NCBI GenBank assembly: GCA_958295895.1
Contig: CATQHI010000026.1
Location: forward strand, 45,206-109,205
Source of the DNA: Saprospiraceae bacterium
Lineage (GTDB): Bacteria > Bacteroidota > Bacteroidia > Chitinophagales > Saprospiraceae
Direction of reading: 5' to 3'
DNA: 64,000 nucleotides
Below are positions 37,762 through 46,219 of the stretch, in pieces (the first letter of the stretch is position 1; every line of letters begins with the position of its first letter). The translations under genes and the position numbers were made by a program. Below the pieces are notes generated by a model. It saw nothing but the letters and a program-made list of their open reading frames with translations. It did not search any database and had not been told where the DNA came from.

Positions 37762-38796
37762 ATGCCCCTCCGCACCGCCCTCCTAGGCTTCGGCCTCTCC
37801 GGCCGCTACCTCCAGGCCCCCTTCTACCGTGCCCACTCCGGCTTCGTAGTCAAGCGGGTAGTGACCAGCCGCGCCGATGAATTGGCCGAAGACTTTCCCA
37901 GACTAGAACCCACCGCCCGCACCGAGGACGCCCTAGCCGATCCCACCATCGACCTGGTCAGCATCGCCACCCCCAACGCTACCCACTATGAGCTGGCCCG
38001 CGCCGCCCTGGAGGCCGGTAAGCACGTACTGGTCGATAAGCCGGCCTGCGCCACCGCCGCCCAACTGCGCGACCTGCGCGACCTGACCGCCCGTAAAAAG
38101 CTCCACCTCTTCGTCTTCCAGAACCGGCGCTGGGATAGTGACTTCCTCACCGTACGCCAACTACTGTCCGGTAGCGCCCTAGGAGAGCTTGTCAATTACG
38201 AGGCTCGCTACGACCGCTGGAAGCCCGCCCCCAATTCCAAGGCCTGGAAGGAAACCCCCGGTCCGGGTGCCGGTATGCTCTACGATCTGGGGGCCCACCT
38301 GATCGATCAGGCCATCGCCCTCTTCGGCCGGCCGGAAGATGTGCGCGGGGAGGCCTGGATGCAGCGCGACGACTCCATCATCCCCGATGCATTCGACCTA
38401 CAACTTACCTATTCTAAGCAACTACGTGTAAGTCTATCCTGTAGCCTCCTGGTCCGCGAGCCCACGCCCCGCTACACCCTGCACGGCCGGCGGGGCAGCT
38501 TCGTCAAGTACGGTATTGATGTGCAGGAAGATCAACTGCGGGCGGGCATGACACCACGAGATGCTGGCTTCGGTGACGAGCCCAGAAAACAGGATGGCAC
38601 CCTACACACCGAGCACGACGGACTCACTTACCGCGGCACAGTGCGTACCCTACCGGGCCACTGGTTAGGTTTGTTTGATAACGTGCACCGAGTGATTACG
38701 GAAGGGGCCAGTCCGGCCATTCCCCTAGATGACGTAATTGCTCAACTTGAGCTTATCGAAGCAGTCTCAACTCAGCCCCGCGTCACAAATTCGTAG
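37762..38796 (+). CDS. Gfo/Idh/MocA family oxidoreductase
   Basis: The 344-residue protein opens with a Rossmann motif, ALLGFGLSGRYLQAPFYRAH, then IATPNATHYELARAALEAGK and the Gfo/Idh/MocA signature HVLVDKPACA with the catalytic Lys. The second domain contains LYDLGAHLIDQAIALFG, a His-based substrate motif. It likely oxidises a sugar or sugar derivative with NAD(P). The tail overlaps the next convergent small gene by 25 bases. The nearby isomerase-like lipoprotein is on the opposite strand, so shared function is uncertain. Confidence 0.92.
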   Translation: MPLRTALLGFGLSGRYLQAPFYRAHSGFVVKRVVTSRADELAEDFPRLEPTARTEDALADPTIDLVSIATPNATHYELARAALEAGKHVLVDKPACATAAQLRDLRDLTARKKLHLFVFQNRRWDSDFLTVRQLLSGSALGELVNYEARYDRWKPAPNSKAWKETPGPGAGMLYDLGAHLIDQAIALFGRPEDVRGEAWMQRDDSIIPDAFDLQLTYSKQLRVSLSCSLLVREPTPRYTLHGRRGSFVKYGIDVQEDQLRAGMTPRDAGFGDEPRKQDGTLHTEHDGLTYRGTVRTLPGHWLGLFDNVHRVITEGASPAIPLDDVIAQLELIEAVSTQPRVTNS

Positions 38797-39038
38797 GCCT
38801 TGGAGTTATTCTCCGTGTCGTAGCTCAGCGCCAGTTGCCGCAGCTCGAAGTGATCGAAGAAGGTATCCCAACTGATCTCGCGGAACTTGTTGTCGCTACG
38901 GTTTTCGGGCCAGATGATGGCCAGTGGGCGCTGGTCATTGGCCGTAGTGGCTTCTTCCTTGACGCCGGGGACGCCGTTGTGCTTATTAGCCCATTCTTTG
39001 ATGGTAGCGTGCTCGTGGGTGGTGGCGTTAGTGGCCAT
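38772..39038 (-). CDS. Small acidic protein, tandem paralog A
   Basis: The 88-residue protein contains HATIKEWANKHNGVPGVKEE, PLAIIWPENR, FREISWDTFFDHFE and LALSYDTENN. It is a paralog of the next gene (39071-39328). Members of this small family occur widely in bacteria without known function; they share the pattern H-x-x-I-x-x-W and I-x-W-x-x-F-F-x-x-F-E. It overlaps the end of the convergent oxidoreductase gene. Compared with paralog B it has lost several acidic residues. Confidence 0.7.
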   Translation of the reverse strand: MATNATTHEHATIKEWANKHNGVPGVKEEATTANDQRPLAIIWPENRSDNKFREISWDTFFDHFELRQLALSYDTENNSKAYEFVTRG

Positions 39039-39070
39039 AGGGGTATATCGTTGTGAAAGAGAAATATAGA

Positions 39071-39328
39071 TCAGTCGCGGCTCACCAGCTTATTGAAGGT
39101 GCTATCGCCGTCCGTGCTGTACAGAAAGGCGAGCTTCCGCTCCTCGAACGTATCGAAGAACTCCTCCCACTCGATCTCCTCGAAGCTGTCGTCATCATTG
39201 CTCGCATCAGGAAAATGAATGCGTAGTACTTCCGGATCGGCATCGGCAATGCGGGCGGGTACGCCGTCGTGCCGCTCGGTCCATTTCTTGATGGTATCGT
39301 GGTCGGTGGTGGTCTTGCTGCTGGCCAT
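39071..39328 (-). CDS. Small acidic protein, tandem paralog B
   Basis: From the ATG at 39328 the product is 85 residues: DHDTIKKWTERHDGVPARIA, VLRIHFPDAS, FEEIEWEEFFDTFEERKLAF and the final KLVSRD. This start is chosen because it aligns with the paralog and the frame upstream of it overlaps era without protein-like content. The two copies differ at about half their positions, so the duplication is old. They are co-oriented and 32 bases apart. Confidence 0.75.
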   Translation of the reverse strand: MASSKTTTDHDTIKKWTERHDGVPARIADADPEVLRIHFPDASNDDDSFEEIEWEEFFDTFEERKLAFLYSTDGDSTFNKLVSRD

Positions 39329-39389
39329 GGGGGTGTTTAGTTTGCTTAGTGCAACGTAAGGTATTGGGTTGGTAGTTCGGTGATACCCC

Positions 39390-40286
39390 CTACCGATCAT
39401 ACCCAAACCGCTTTAACCACACCTCGTCATCGCGCCACTCCTCGCGGATCTTGACGTGCATTTCCAGGAAGACCTTGCGCTGCAGGAAGTCCTCCATCCG
39501 CTTGCGGGCCGCCGTACCGAGTTTCTTGATGCTACTACCGCCCTTACCAATAAGAATAGGCTTTTGCGTCTTCCGGCTCACGTAGATGACGGCACTGATG
39601 CGGGCCAGCTCCTCGCCGTCCTTAGTGGTCGTCTCCTCGAAGGTCTCGATCTCAATTTCCACGCTGTAGGGGATCTCCTGGTGGTACTGCTCCAGGATCT
39701 GCTCGCGCAGCATCTCGGCGACGAAGAAGCGCTCCGAGCGGTCGGTCAGCTGGTCCTCGGGGTAGTACACCGGGCCCTCCGGCAGGGCGGCTTTGATGGC
39801 GTCGAGCAGTTCCGGTACGCCCGTGCCCTCCTTCGCCGAGATACCGAAGATGCGCTCCGGCTTGATCCATTTTTTAAACTGCCGTTCCAGCTCGTTCACC
39901 TGCCGCTCCTCCACCAGGTCGATCTTGTTAAACACCAGGAACAGCGGCGTATCCAGCCGGCGTAGCTTGTCTACCAATAGGTCATCCTCGGCGTAGCTTT
40001 CCTGGGGGTCCACGAGGTACAGCATCACGTCGGCATCCTCGAAGGCCGAGTTCACGTAGGCATTCATCTTCTCCTGCATCTTATAGCCCGCCTCCTCGAT
40101 GTAGCCCGGCGTATCGCTGAACACGATCTGGTAGTCCGCCTCGGTCAGGATACCGATGATGCGGTGGCGCGTCGTCTGTGGCTTAGCCGTGATGATGCTC
40201 ATTCGCTCCCCCACCAGGGCATTCATGAGGGTAGACTTCCCTGCGTTGGGCCTTCCGATGATGTTGACGAATCCGCTTTTGTGCAT
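39390..40286 (-). CDS. era: GTPase Era
   Basis: The 298-residue protein has the Era G motifs GRPNAGKSTLMNALVGERM, TTRHRI, DTPGY and NKID, and a C-terminal KH domain with LIGKGGSSIKKLGTAARKRM. It binds the 3' end of 16S rRNA and helps assemble the 30S subunit. Length is normal. A -7 box stands six bases before the ATG. Its 3' end precedes the small paralog pair, about 60 bases away. Confidence 0.95.
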   Translation of the reverse strand: MHKSGFVNIIGRPNAGKSTLMNALVGERMSIITAKPQTTRHRIIGILTEADYQIVFSDTPGYIEEAGYKMQEKMNAYVNSAFEDADVMLYLVDPQESYAEDDLLVDKLRRLDTPLFLVFNKIDLVEERQVNELERQFKKWIKPERIFGISAKEGTGVPELLDAIKAALPEGPVYYPEDQLTDRSERFFVAEMLREQILEQYHQEIPYSVEIEIETFEETTTKDGEELARISAVIYVSRKTQKPILIGKGGSSIKKLGTAARKRMEDFLQRKVFLEMHVKIREEWRDDEVWLKRFGYDR

Positions 40287-40292
40287 AGGGAG

Positions 40293-40300
40293 TAAAGGTA
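40293..40300 (-). promoter_or_regulatory. -7 promoter box of era (TACCTTTA)
   Basis: On the minus strand TACCTTTA ends six bases before the era ATG, the same box and nearly the same spacing as for der, uvrA and cinA. A leaderless transcript is likely. Confidence 0.55.
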
Positions 40301-40363
40301 GGGAGTAGTAGGTAGGGGGTGGTTCGGTGTTTGGGCGTTGGAAACGTAATAGGTGTTACAGGG

Positions 40364-40381
40364 GGGCGGGACCGCGGGTGC
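40364..40381 (-). repeat. GC-rich dispersed motif, copy between era and cinA
   Basis: The minus strand reads GCACCCGCGGTCCCGCCC, one base different from the copy at 28369. It lies between two divergent promoters, about 30 bases upstream of the cinA -7 box. Confidence 0.5.
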
Positions 40382-40412
40382 GGGGTGGATTGAACGAGCG
40401 CCGGTGCAGTGG

Positions 40413-40420
40413 TACCTTTA
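40413..40420 (+). promoter_or_regulatory. -7 promoter box of cinA (TACCTTTA)
   Basis: TACCTTTA ends five bases before the chosen cinA ATG at 40426. The position of this box is part of the reason for choosing that start over the longer frame from 40327, which would place the promoter inside the gene. Confidence 0.55.
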
Positions 40421-40425
40421 CCCCT

Positions 40426-41661
40426 ATGCAGGCTACTATACTCACCGTCGGCGACGAGATCCTCATCGGCCAGATCACCGATACCAACGCTACCTACATG
40501 GCCGCCGCCCTAAGTGAGGAGGGCATCACCGTGGTCGAGCACCTGAGTGTAGCCGATAGCCGACAGGGCATCATGGGGGGGCTGGACCGCGCCCTGCAGC
40601 AATCCGACCTGGTACTGATGACCGGCGGGCTCGGGCCCACCAAGGACGATATTACCAAGCAGGTACTGGCCGACTACTTCGGGGCCGAGCTACGCTTTCA
40701 CAACCCCACCTGGAAGCGGCTCGTGAAGCTCTACCAGCGCTACGGCCGCGAACCCAATGACACCCACCGCCAGCAGTGCCGCCTGCCCACGGGGGCAAAG
40801 ATCCTGGTCAACGAGCGCGGCACGGCCCCGGGACTGTGGATGGAAAAGGAGGACCAAGTGGTCGTCTCCATGCCCGGCGTACCCTACGAGATGGCCTACC
40901 TCATGGAGCACGAGGTGATGCGACGCCTGAAGCGAAAAAACTTCGATGCCGAGTTGCTGCGCTCCGTCACCATCCTCACCGCCGGGGAGGGCGAAAGCAC
41001 TATCGCCGAGCGGCTGGCCAAGATCGAGGACCACCTGCCGGAGAACATGTCCCTGGCCTACCTCCCTAACCTCGGCACCGTACGCCTACGCCTCAGCGCA
41101 CGCGGCAATGCCGAAGCCCTGCTGCAAAGTCAGCTCGACGAGTACCGCAACCACATCGAGGGAGCGCTGGGCGACCTGGTGTTCGGCTACGGCAAGGACG
41201 ATCTGGCCTCCGTAGTAGGTCGCATCTTACAGGAGCGCAAGCAGACTCTAGCTACCGCTGAGAGTTGCACTGGCGGCACCGTAGCCGAGATGATCACGGC
41301 ACACCCCGGGGCGAGTGGTCACTTCGTGGGTGGCGTAGTGGCGTACTCCAATGAGCTTAAGCAATCACTCCTGGGTGTACCCGCCCCTATCCTGCTGGAT
41401 CACGGAGCGGTGAGCGAGGAGACCATCACCGCCATGGCCGAGGGTGCGCGCAGCCGGCTGGGTGCGGACTACGCTATTGCTACTTCCGGCATTGCCGGCC
41501 CTAGTGGCGGCACCCCCGATAAGCCGGTGGGCACCATCTGGATCGCAGTAGCTACTCCGGAGCGCACGGTAGCTAAGCTGCTCCGCTCAGGCAAGGACCG
41601 GCAGCGGAACATTACGTATACGAGCTTGCAGGCGTTGAATTTACTGCGGCTGAGTCTGTAA
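40426..41661 (+). CDS. cinA: CinA-like NMN deamidase/ADP-ribose pyrophosphatase
   Basis: The 411-residue protein has an N-terminal MoCF/COG1058 domain (ILTVGDEILIGQITDTNATY, MTGGLGPTKDDITK) and a C-terminal CinA domain with the amidase motif LATAESCTGGTVAEMI and ATSGIAGPSGGTPDKPVGTI. CinA family proteins recycle pyridine nucleotides by deamidating NMN, and some hydrolyse ADP-ribose. The longer frame starting at 40327 is not used because its extension overlaps the promoter and is not protein-like. Confidence 0.93.
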   Translation: MQATILTVGDEILIGQITDTNATYMAAALSEEGITVVEHLSVADSRQGIMGGLDRALQQSDLVLMTGGLGPTKDDITKQVLADYFGAELRFHNPTWKRLVKLYQRYGREPNDTHRQQCRLPTGAKILVNERGTAPGLWMEKEDQVVVSMPGVPYEMAYLMEHEVMRRLKRKNFDAELLRSVTILTAGEGESTIAERLAKIEDHLPENMSLAYLPNLGTVRLRLSARGNAEALLQSQLDEYRNHIEGALGDLVFGYGKDDLASVVGRILQERKQTLATAESCTGGTVAEMITAHPGASGHFVGGVVAYSNELKQSLLGVPAPILLDHGAVSEETITAMAEGARSRLGADYAIATSGIAGPSGGTPDKPVGTIWIAVATPERTVAKLLRSGKDRQRNITYTSLQALNLLRLSL

Positions 41662-41673
41662 CCTCACTTCTCA

Positions 41674-41755
41674 CGAGCGGTCCGAACGGTCGGTTCAGTA
41701 CGGAAAGGGAGCGCTAGCGATAGTTTGCGTACTGGGCCGCCGGTCGGAACGCTCG
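41674..41755. repeat. Long imperfect inverted repeat between convergent genes
   Basis: Arms at 41674-41702 and 41728-41755 pair with four mismatches and one bulge (CGAGCG...CAGTACG with its complement). The 25-base loop contains GCGCTAGCG, itself partly palindromic. It lies between the ends of cinA and the DUF4240 pseudogene. It could be a bidirectional terminator, although neither side has a strong T-tract, or a small mobile element remnant. Confidence 0.55.
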
Positions 41756-41775
41756 ACTTTACCGTGAGTATCCAC

Positions 41776-42336
41776 CTATCCAGCTTTACGCCCCGGCCAC
41801 CCTGTGGTATTACTGTATGTCTCGTAGCTGTAGAGGGGTATGTATTCCATCTCCTGGCCAGTCTTTGCTTTGTAAGCAGACTGCGCCACGTAGAGTAAAG
41901 GCTCGAACGTGACCTCGGTCGGCATCTCAGTAGGTCGAGCCACTACTAGTTCGTAGGCATCCTTCCCATTTGCAACAACCGCCGCCCGGGCGTAGAGAAA
42001 ATCATCCACTGAAAATGGATGATCACTAAACGCCGCAGCGTGGGCGGCCGTATCGAGATCGTAGAGCGCCCTGGAGAGGTAAGCTTCAAACTGCTAAATA
42101 GCCACCGCATCGAAGGCCTGAAGCGCGGTGACCAGCGGCGCTACTGTAGCTTGGTCGGTATGCTGGTCCCAAGCAAGAAGATCAATGAGCGTCCAGAATG
42201 TTTCCTGCGGTAGTCCTGCATAATCAGACTTATCGGCGACCGTGATGTCCAGTCTACTATTGCCAAATCTAGCCTTTAGCTCACGGATGAGTCGCTCGTC
42301 TAGATCGTTGGCAAAGATTGAAATTACCGAAGTCAT
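41776..42336 (-). pseudogene. DUF4240 family gene interrupted by an in-frame TAG
   Basis: One frame of 187 codons, read from the ATG at 42336, is broken once by TAG at 42094-42096. The part before it has ETFWTLIDLLAWDQHTDQA and LVTALQAFDAVAI. The part after it continues QFEAYLSRALYDLDTAAHAA, VDDFLYARAAVVANGKDAYE, FEPLLYVAQSAYKAKTGQEM and YSYETYSNTTGW. Together they form one DUF4240 domain with the stop in a position that is usually aromatic. The second part has no ATG near its start. It is either a recent pseudogene or a single-base sequence error. GC content is low for the region. Confidence 0.8.
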
Positions 42337-42393
42337 GGCACACTGTAAACGATCACCAATTTAAGCAAGTTTTCCTAGCCGTTACCAATTCGC

Positions 42394-42401
42394 TAACTTC
42401 G
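42394..42401 (+). promoter_or_regulatory. -7 promoter box of the E2 gene (TAACTTCG)
   Basis: TAACTTCG followed by CA stands 40 bases before the ATG at 42442. The same box occurs upstream of the acyl-CoA dehydrogenase gene. Confidence 0.4.
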
Positions 42402-42441
42402 CACCGCCCTACCACCAACGTAAAAGCCCCACCACCACCCC

Positions 42442-43800
42442 ATGCCCCACGTCGAGCTCATCATGCCCAAAATGGGCGAAAGCATCATCGAGGCCACCAT
42501 CCTGAGCTGGACTAAGCAGGTAGGCGATACGGTGGAAGTCGACGACACGGTACTGGAGATCGCCACCGATAAGGTAGACAGCGAGGTACCCGCCCCGGTA
42601 GCTGGTACGATCAAGGAGATACGTTTCGGGGTGGATGAGACGGTAGCCGTCGGTGAGGTCATCGCCCTGATCGAAACCGAGGTTGGTGCCGAAGTGTCCC
42701 CCTCCCCTAGCCTAGCGCCCGCTGGTACTGAATCTCCTTCACCAGCAGACTCGGAGGCTTCTTCCACGCACGTCGCACCGGCGGCCCCGCCCGCTTCTCA
42801 GGCTAAAAATGAAGCTGTAGCGGAAGAAAAGTCGGGCAACGGTCGTTTTTATTCGCCACTTGTCCGTACTATTGCGGCCACGGAGGGCATCGGCCAGGCT
42901 GAGCTCGACCGGATCCCCGGCACGGGCAACGGCGGCCGGGTAAATAAACAAGACATACAGGCTTACCTGAAGCGGAGAGATAACCGCTTCATAACCGGTC
43001 CTGGCAAGGCTGCACCAACAGCTGGAATCAATGCGACAACCCTTCCCCCCCGCCCCCCTGTCGCTCCAGTTGGCAGTCTTGCCTCCGGTTCTTCCGAGCT
43101 CATCGAGATGGGCCGCATGCGTAAGCTCATCGCCGACCACATGGTGCAGTCTAAGCGCACCAGCCCCCACGTCACCAGCTTCATCGAGGTAGACGTCACC
43201 GATATCGTCACCTGGCGCGAGGGCATCAAGCAGGACTTTCAGCAGCAGTACGGGGAAAAAATCACCTACACGCCCGTGTTTATCGAAGCAGTGGCCCGGG
43301 CCATCAAGGACTTCCCGATGGTGAACGTGAGCGTCGACGGTGATCACATCGTCAAAAAACACGACGTCAACATCGGCATGGCCGCTGCCCTACCCACCGG
43401 CAACCTGATCGTACCCGTGATCCGCAACGCCGACCGGCTCAACCTGCTCGGCCTCACCAAACAGGTCAACGACCTGGCCGCCCGCGCCCGCGCCGGGAAA
43501 CTCAAACCCGAGGAAATTCAGGATGGCACCTTCACGGTGACTAACGTCGGCACCTTCGGCAATGTCATGGGTACGCCCATCATCAATCAGCCGCAGGTGG
43601 CGATCCTGGCCGTCGGGGCCATTCGCAAAAAGCCCGCTGTAATGGAGACGGAGTACGGCGACGTCATCGCGGTGCGCCAGCTGATGTTCATGAGCCTGAG
43701 CTACGACCACCGGGTGGTGGACGGCTTCCTCGGCGGCTCCTTCCTGCGGCGCATCGGCGATTACCTGGAGGCCTTTGACTCCCAACGGACGGACGTATGA
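42442..43800 (+). CDS. 2-oxo acid dehydrogenase E2 component (dihydrolipoamide acyltransferase)
   Basis: The 452-residue protein has a lipoyl domain (1-78) with the lipoylated Lys in EIATDKVDSEVPAP, a Pro/Ala/Ser linker, a subunit-binding domain (about 133-175: YSPLVRTIAATEGIGQAELD) and a catalytic domain with SYDHRVVDGFLGG near residue 420. It transfers acyl groups from E1 to CoA in a branched-chain or pyruvate dehydrogenase complex. No E1 or E3 gene is nearby, so the substrate is undecided. The linker carries a copy of the GC-rich motif at 42775. The next gene overlaps by four bases (ATGA). Confidence 0.93.
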   Translation: MPHVELIMPKMGESIIEATILSWTKQVGDTVEVDDTVLEIATDKVDSEVPAPVAGTIKEIRFGVDETVAVGEVIALIETEVGAEVSPSPSLAPAGTESPSPADSEASSTHVAPAAPPASQAKNEAVAEEKSGNGRFYSPLVRTIAATEGIGQAELDRIPGTGNGGRVNKQDIQAYLKRRDNRFITGPGKAAPTAGINATTLPPRPPVAPVGSLASGSSELIEMGRMRKLIADHMVQSKRTSPHVTSFIEVDVTDIVTWREGIKQDFQQQYGEKITYTPVFIEAVARAIKDFPMVNVSVDGDHIVKKHDVNIGMAAALPTGNLIVPVIRNADRLNLLGLTKQVNDLAARARAGKLKPEEIQDGTFTVTNVGTFGNVMGTPIINQPQVAILAVGAIRKKPAVMETEYGDVIAVRQLMFMSLSYDHRVVDGFLGGSFLRRIGDYLEAFDSQRTDV

Positions 43801-44348
43801 GCACCCTTTCGTTCCTGCTGGAGGGACTCCGCAATATCGGAACCACCGGCACCATCACCCGTTCCGGCACTGCCCTGTGCCGGGCCGCCATCGACCGCAT
43901 CGACTTTACCACCGCCCGCACGATCGTGGAGCTAGGGGCCGGCGACGGAGTGATCACCGAGCACATCCTGCAGCGGCTACACCCCGAGGGCCGGGTGATC
44001 GCCTTTGAGGTCAGTGAGGACCTCTGCGACGATATGCGCGCGATCGGCGATCCCCGCCTCGTGGTCGCCCAGGACAGCGCCGAGTATATCCGTACATACC
44101 TTGACCAGATTGGGGCGGAGTGGGCCGACCACATCGTCTCGGCCATCCCCTTTGCCGCCCTGCCTCAGGACCTTGGCGAGCGGATCGTTACCGCAGCCCG
44201 GGATAACCTGCGTACGGGCGGCTGCTACAACCAAGTCCATTACAGCCTGAAAACCAAATCGTACTACGAACGGGCCTTCGGCCGGGTGGACGCACGACGA
44301 GTGTACCTGAACCTGCCGCCGGCCTGGGTGCTATACTGTAGGAAGTAG
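43797..44348 (+). CDS. SAM-dependent methyltransferase, phospholipid N-methyltransferase-like
   Basis: The 183-residue protein has a class I methyltransferase fold: motif I TIVELGAGDGVITEHIL, an acidic loop IAFEVSEDL, and VSAIPFAALP in motif IV. The N-terminal segment (SFLLEGLRNIGTTGTITRSG) matches the start of PmtA-type phosphatidylethanolamine methyltransferases and related rRNA methyltransferases. It overlaps the E2 gene by four bases and is translationally coupled to it, an unusual pairing. The methyl acceptor is uncertain. Confidence 0.82.
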   Translation: MSTLSFLLEGLRNIGTTGTITRSGTALCRAAIDRIDFTTARTIVELGAGDGVITEHILQRLHPEGRVIAFEVSEDLCDDMRAIGDPRLVVAQDSAEYIRTYLDQIGAEWADHIVSAIPFAALPQDLGERIVTAARDNLRTGGCYNQVHYSLKTKSYYERAFGRVDARRVYLNLPPAWVLYCRK

Positions 44349-44430
44349 CGTTAATTCTGAAGTGTGGGGTAATTAAGTGGGGATGAATTTGTGTTTTATC
44401 CCCATCTTCCGGCTTGTTTGCCCCGACACT

Positions 44431-45135
44431 ATGTACAGATTGCTTCCCTTACTCCTCGTCCTTATGTCCTGTACCCAGCAGGATGACATACGCGCCTACT
44501 ACTTTCCGGTGCGGGAGCTCACCGACGGGCTCGTGTACGAGTACACCAATACCGGCACCTTCGCCGAAGAGCCCTCTTCGTTCTGGTATTACCTGGGGCT
44601 GGACCGCGACACCGCTCTTTACCTCACCGCTACCCACTACGCCGACGGTATGACGCCGGATCAGCTCGTGCGCGAGCGTATCTACAACGAGGGGGTGACG
44701 ATGGAGCAGCTTACGGTGTATCCACCGCTTTTGTCCGGAAGACCGAAGCAGGTAGAAGCTCAAATCCTGTACGGCCGCACCTTCGCCTTCCGGCTTCACG
44801 ACGGCAAACCCGTTGGATTTCGCGTCGCCTACACCCCCGCCGAAAACGACGATGCGACGGAGTATGTCTCTCTCGACCGCACCTACCGCGGCGATACGCT
44901 TCTGAGCGTGATGGGCGAGGAGGTCGAGGCCATCGTCTTCGATCTGCTGGGCGAGGTGAGTCAGCGCGATCCGCTGGAGGGTGACATCAGCCCCACCTTT
45001 ACGGGTTACGAGATTTACGCCAGGGGCCTGGGTATGGTAGAGTATTACCGCGACCTGGGGGCGGGGGGTGTACTGGCGGGTAAGCTCGTACGCCGCATTT
45101 CTATGCCTGACTACGCCGGCGGACTGAGGGAGTAG
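44431..45135 (+). CDS. Hypothetical lipoprotein
   Basis: From the ATG at 44431 the 234-residue product begins MYRLLPLLLVLMSCTQQDD, a lipoprotein signal with Cys14. The longer frame from 44377 lacks this start. The mature part is a beta-rich domain containing DGLVYEYTNTGTFAEE, SSFWYYLGLDRDTALYL and GLGMVEYYRDLG, reminiscent of lipoprotein beta domains in Bacteroidota. Family not recognised. The end overlaps the convergent alkB gene by 25 bases. Confidence 0.72.
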   Translation: MYRLLPLLLVLMSCTQQDDIRAYYFPVRELTDGLVYEYTNTGTFAEEPSSFWYYLGLDRDTALYLTATHYADGMTPDQLVRERIYNEGVTMEQLTVYPPLLSGRPKQVEAQILYGRTFAFRLHDGKPVGFRVAYTPAENDDATEYVSLDRTYRGDTLLSVMGEEVEAIVFDLLGEVSQRDPLEGDISPTFTGYEIYARGLGMVEYYRDLGAGGVLAGKLVRRISMPDYAGGLRE

Positions 45136-46127
45136 GTATACCGCTCGACCCGTGGGTTCATGACCCGAAACCAGAGGGGTGGCACCAGGGAGAGTAGCAT
45201 GCAGGCCGGATAGCCGGTGGGTAGCTGTGGACTCTCCTCGAAGCGCCGCAGTACCTGGTACTTCCGCGTCGACTTAAAGTGATGGTCGCTGTGCCGGGTG
45301 AGCTCGTAGAGCAGGATCCGCCCCAGCTCGTGGTCGCTGTTCCAGCTGTGGATGGGCAGCACCGGCTCGTAGCGGCCCTGCTCGGTCTGCCGGCGTTGTA
45401 GGCCGTAGTGCTCGATGTAGTTGACGGTTTCTAGCATCAGGAAGCCGAAGACAGCCGCTCCGAGCGCTAGCCAGAGGCCCGACCAGCCGAATGCGAAGGT
45501 GACTAGGGCGAGGTAGGCCACCTCGATCAACTGAAACTTCACCATCAGTTTAGGATCTAGTTTCCAGGCATCCAGATAGCTCAGCGTGACGCTGCGCAGC
45601 CAGAAGGCGTACACCGTCTGATCGCGCCGGCTGGTGGCCGGGTCCTGCGGGGTGGCTACGTGGCGGTGATGCCCCCGGTTGTGCTCGATGAAGAAGTGCA
45701 TGTACAGCCCCGGGAGCAGCAGGGCCTGGGCGAGTAGTTGCTCCCCACGGGTGGAACGGTGACCCAGCTCGTGCGCCACATTGATGCCGAGGGAGCCGAT
45801 GAGCAGCCCCACGTTACAGACCATACCGGTGGTTTCCCAGCCGGACAGCTCGCGGGTGGTAGCCACGTAGAGAAAGTACGCGATGGTGCCGTAGAGTACG
45901 GGCAGGTTGAGGTACAGCAACCAGTCGAAAAAACGGCTCTGGGTCCGGCTCTCCTCTTCCTCGGCGACATGGTTGTCAGTGCTTGCCGGCAGGAGCAGCT
46001 CCAGTACCGGCAGTAGCACAAAGGCTACGTAGATGCTCCCCGGCGACCAGGCACCCCCCAGGTGTACGCCCAGCAGTCCCGCTAGCGGTAGGGTGTAGGC
46101 GAAAAGGTATTTGTAATCTCTCCACAT
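45111..46127 (-). CDS. alkB: Alkane 1-monooxygenase
   Basis: The 338-residue integral membrane protein has the AlkB histidine motifs in order: VAHELGHRS, IEHNRGHHRHVATPQD, the AlkB signature NYIEHYGLQRR and LTRHSDHHFKSTRKY. Six or so membrane helices surround them. AlkB is a di-iron enzyme that hydroxylates terminal carbons of alkanes, using rubredoxin as electron donor. No rubredoxin gene is adjacent. The divergent acyl-CoA dehydrogenase may act later in the same pathway, although this is inference. Confidence 0.94.
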   Translation of the reverse strand: MWRDYKYLFAYTLPLAGLLGVHLGGAWSPGSIYVAFVLLPVLELLLPASTDNHVAEEEESRTQSRFFDWLLYLNLPVLYGTIAYFLYVATTRELSGWETTGMVCNVGLLIGSLGINVAHELGHRSTRGEQLLAQALLLPGLYMHFFIEHNRGHHRHVATPQDPATSRRDQTVYAFWLRSVTLSYLDAWKLDPKLMVKFQLIEVAYLALVTFAFGWSGLWLALGAAVFGFLMLETVNYIEHYGLQRRQTEQGRYEPVLPIHSWNSDHELGRILLYELTRHSDHHFKSTRKYQVLRRFEESPQLPTGYPACMLLSLVPPLWFRVMNPRVERYTYSLSPPA

Positions 46128-46152
46128 GGAGCTAAAGATACGGTTTAGCGTT

Positions 46153-46170
46153 GCACCTGCGGCCCCGCCT
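46153..46170 (+). repeat. GC-rich dispersed motif, copy between alkB and acyl-CoA dehydrogenase
   Basis: GCACCTGCGGCCCCGCCT differs from the consensus only at the last base. It lies between the two divergent starts, 21 bases upstream of the TAACTTCG box. Confidence 0.5.
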
Positions 46171-46191
46171 GATCTACCAGCGAATTTTCGC

Positions 46192-46199
46192 TAACTTCG
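46192..46199 (+). promoter_or_regulatory. -7 promoter box of the acyl-CoA dehydrogenase gene (TAACTTCG)
   Basis: TAACTTCG followed by CG lies 20 bases before the ATG at 46220, matching the E2 gene's box in sequence and in leadered spacing. Confidence 0.45.
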
Positions 46200-46219
46200 C
46201 GGGCAAAAGCCGACCGATC

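Noticed and set aside
42094..42096. Pyrrolysine or other programmed readthrough of TAG
   Set aside because: No pyrrolysine genes or stimulatory structure were seen, and other genes in the window end normally with TAG.
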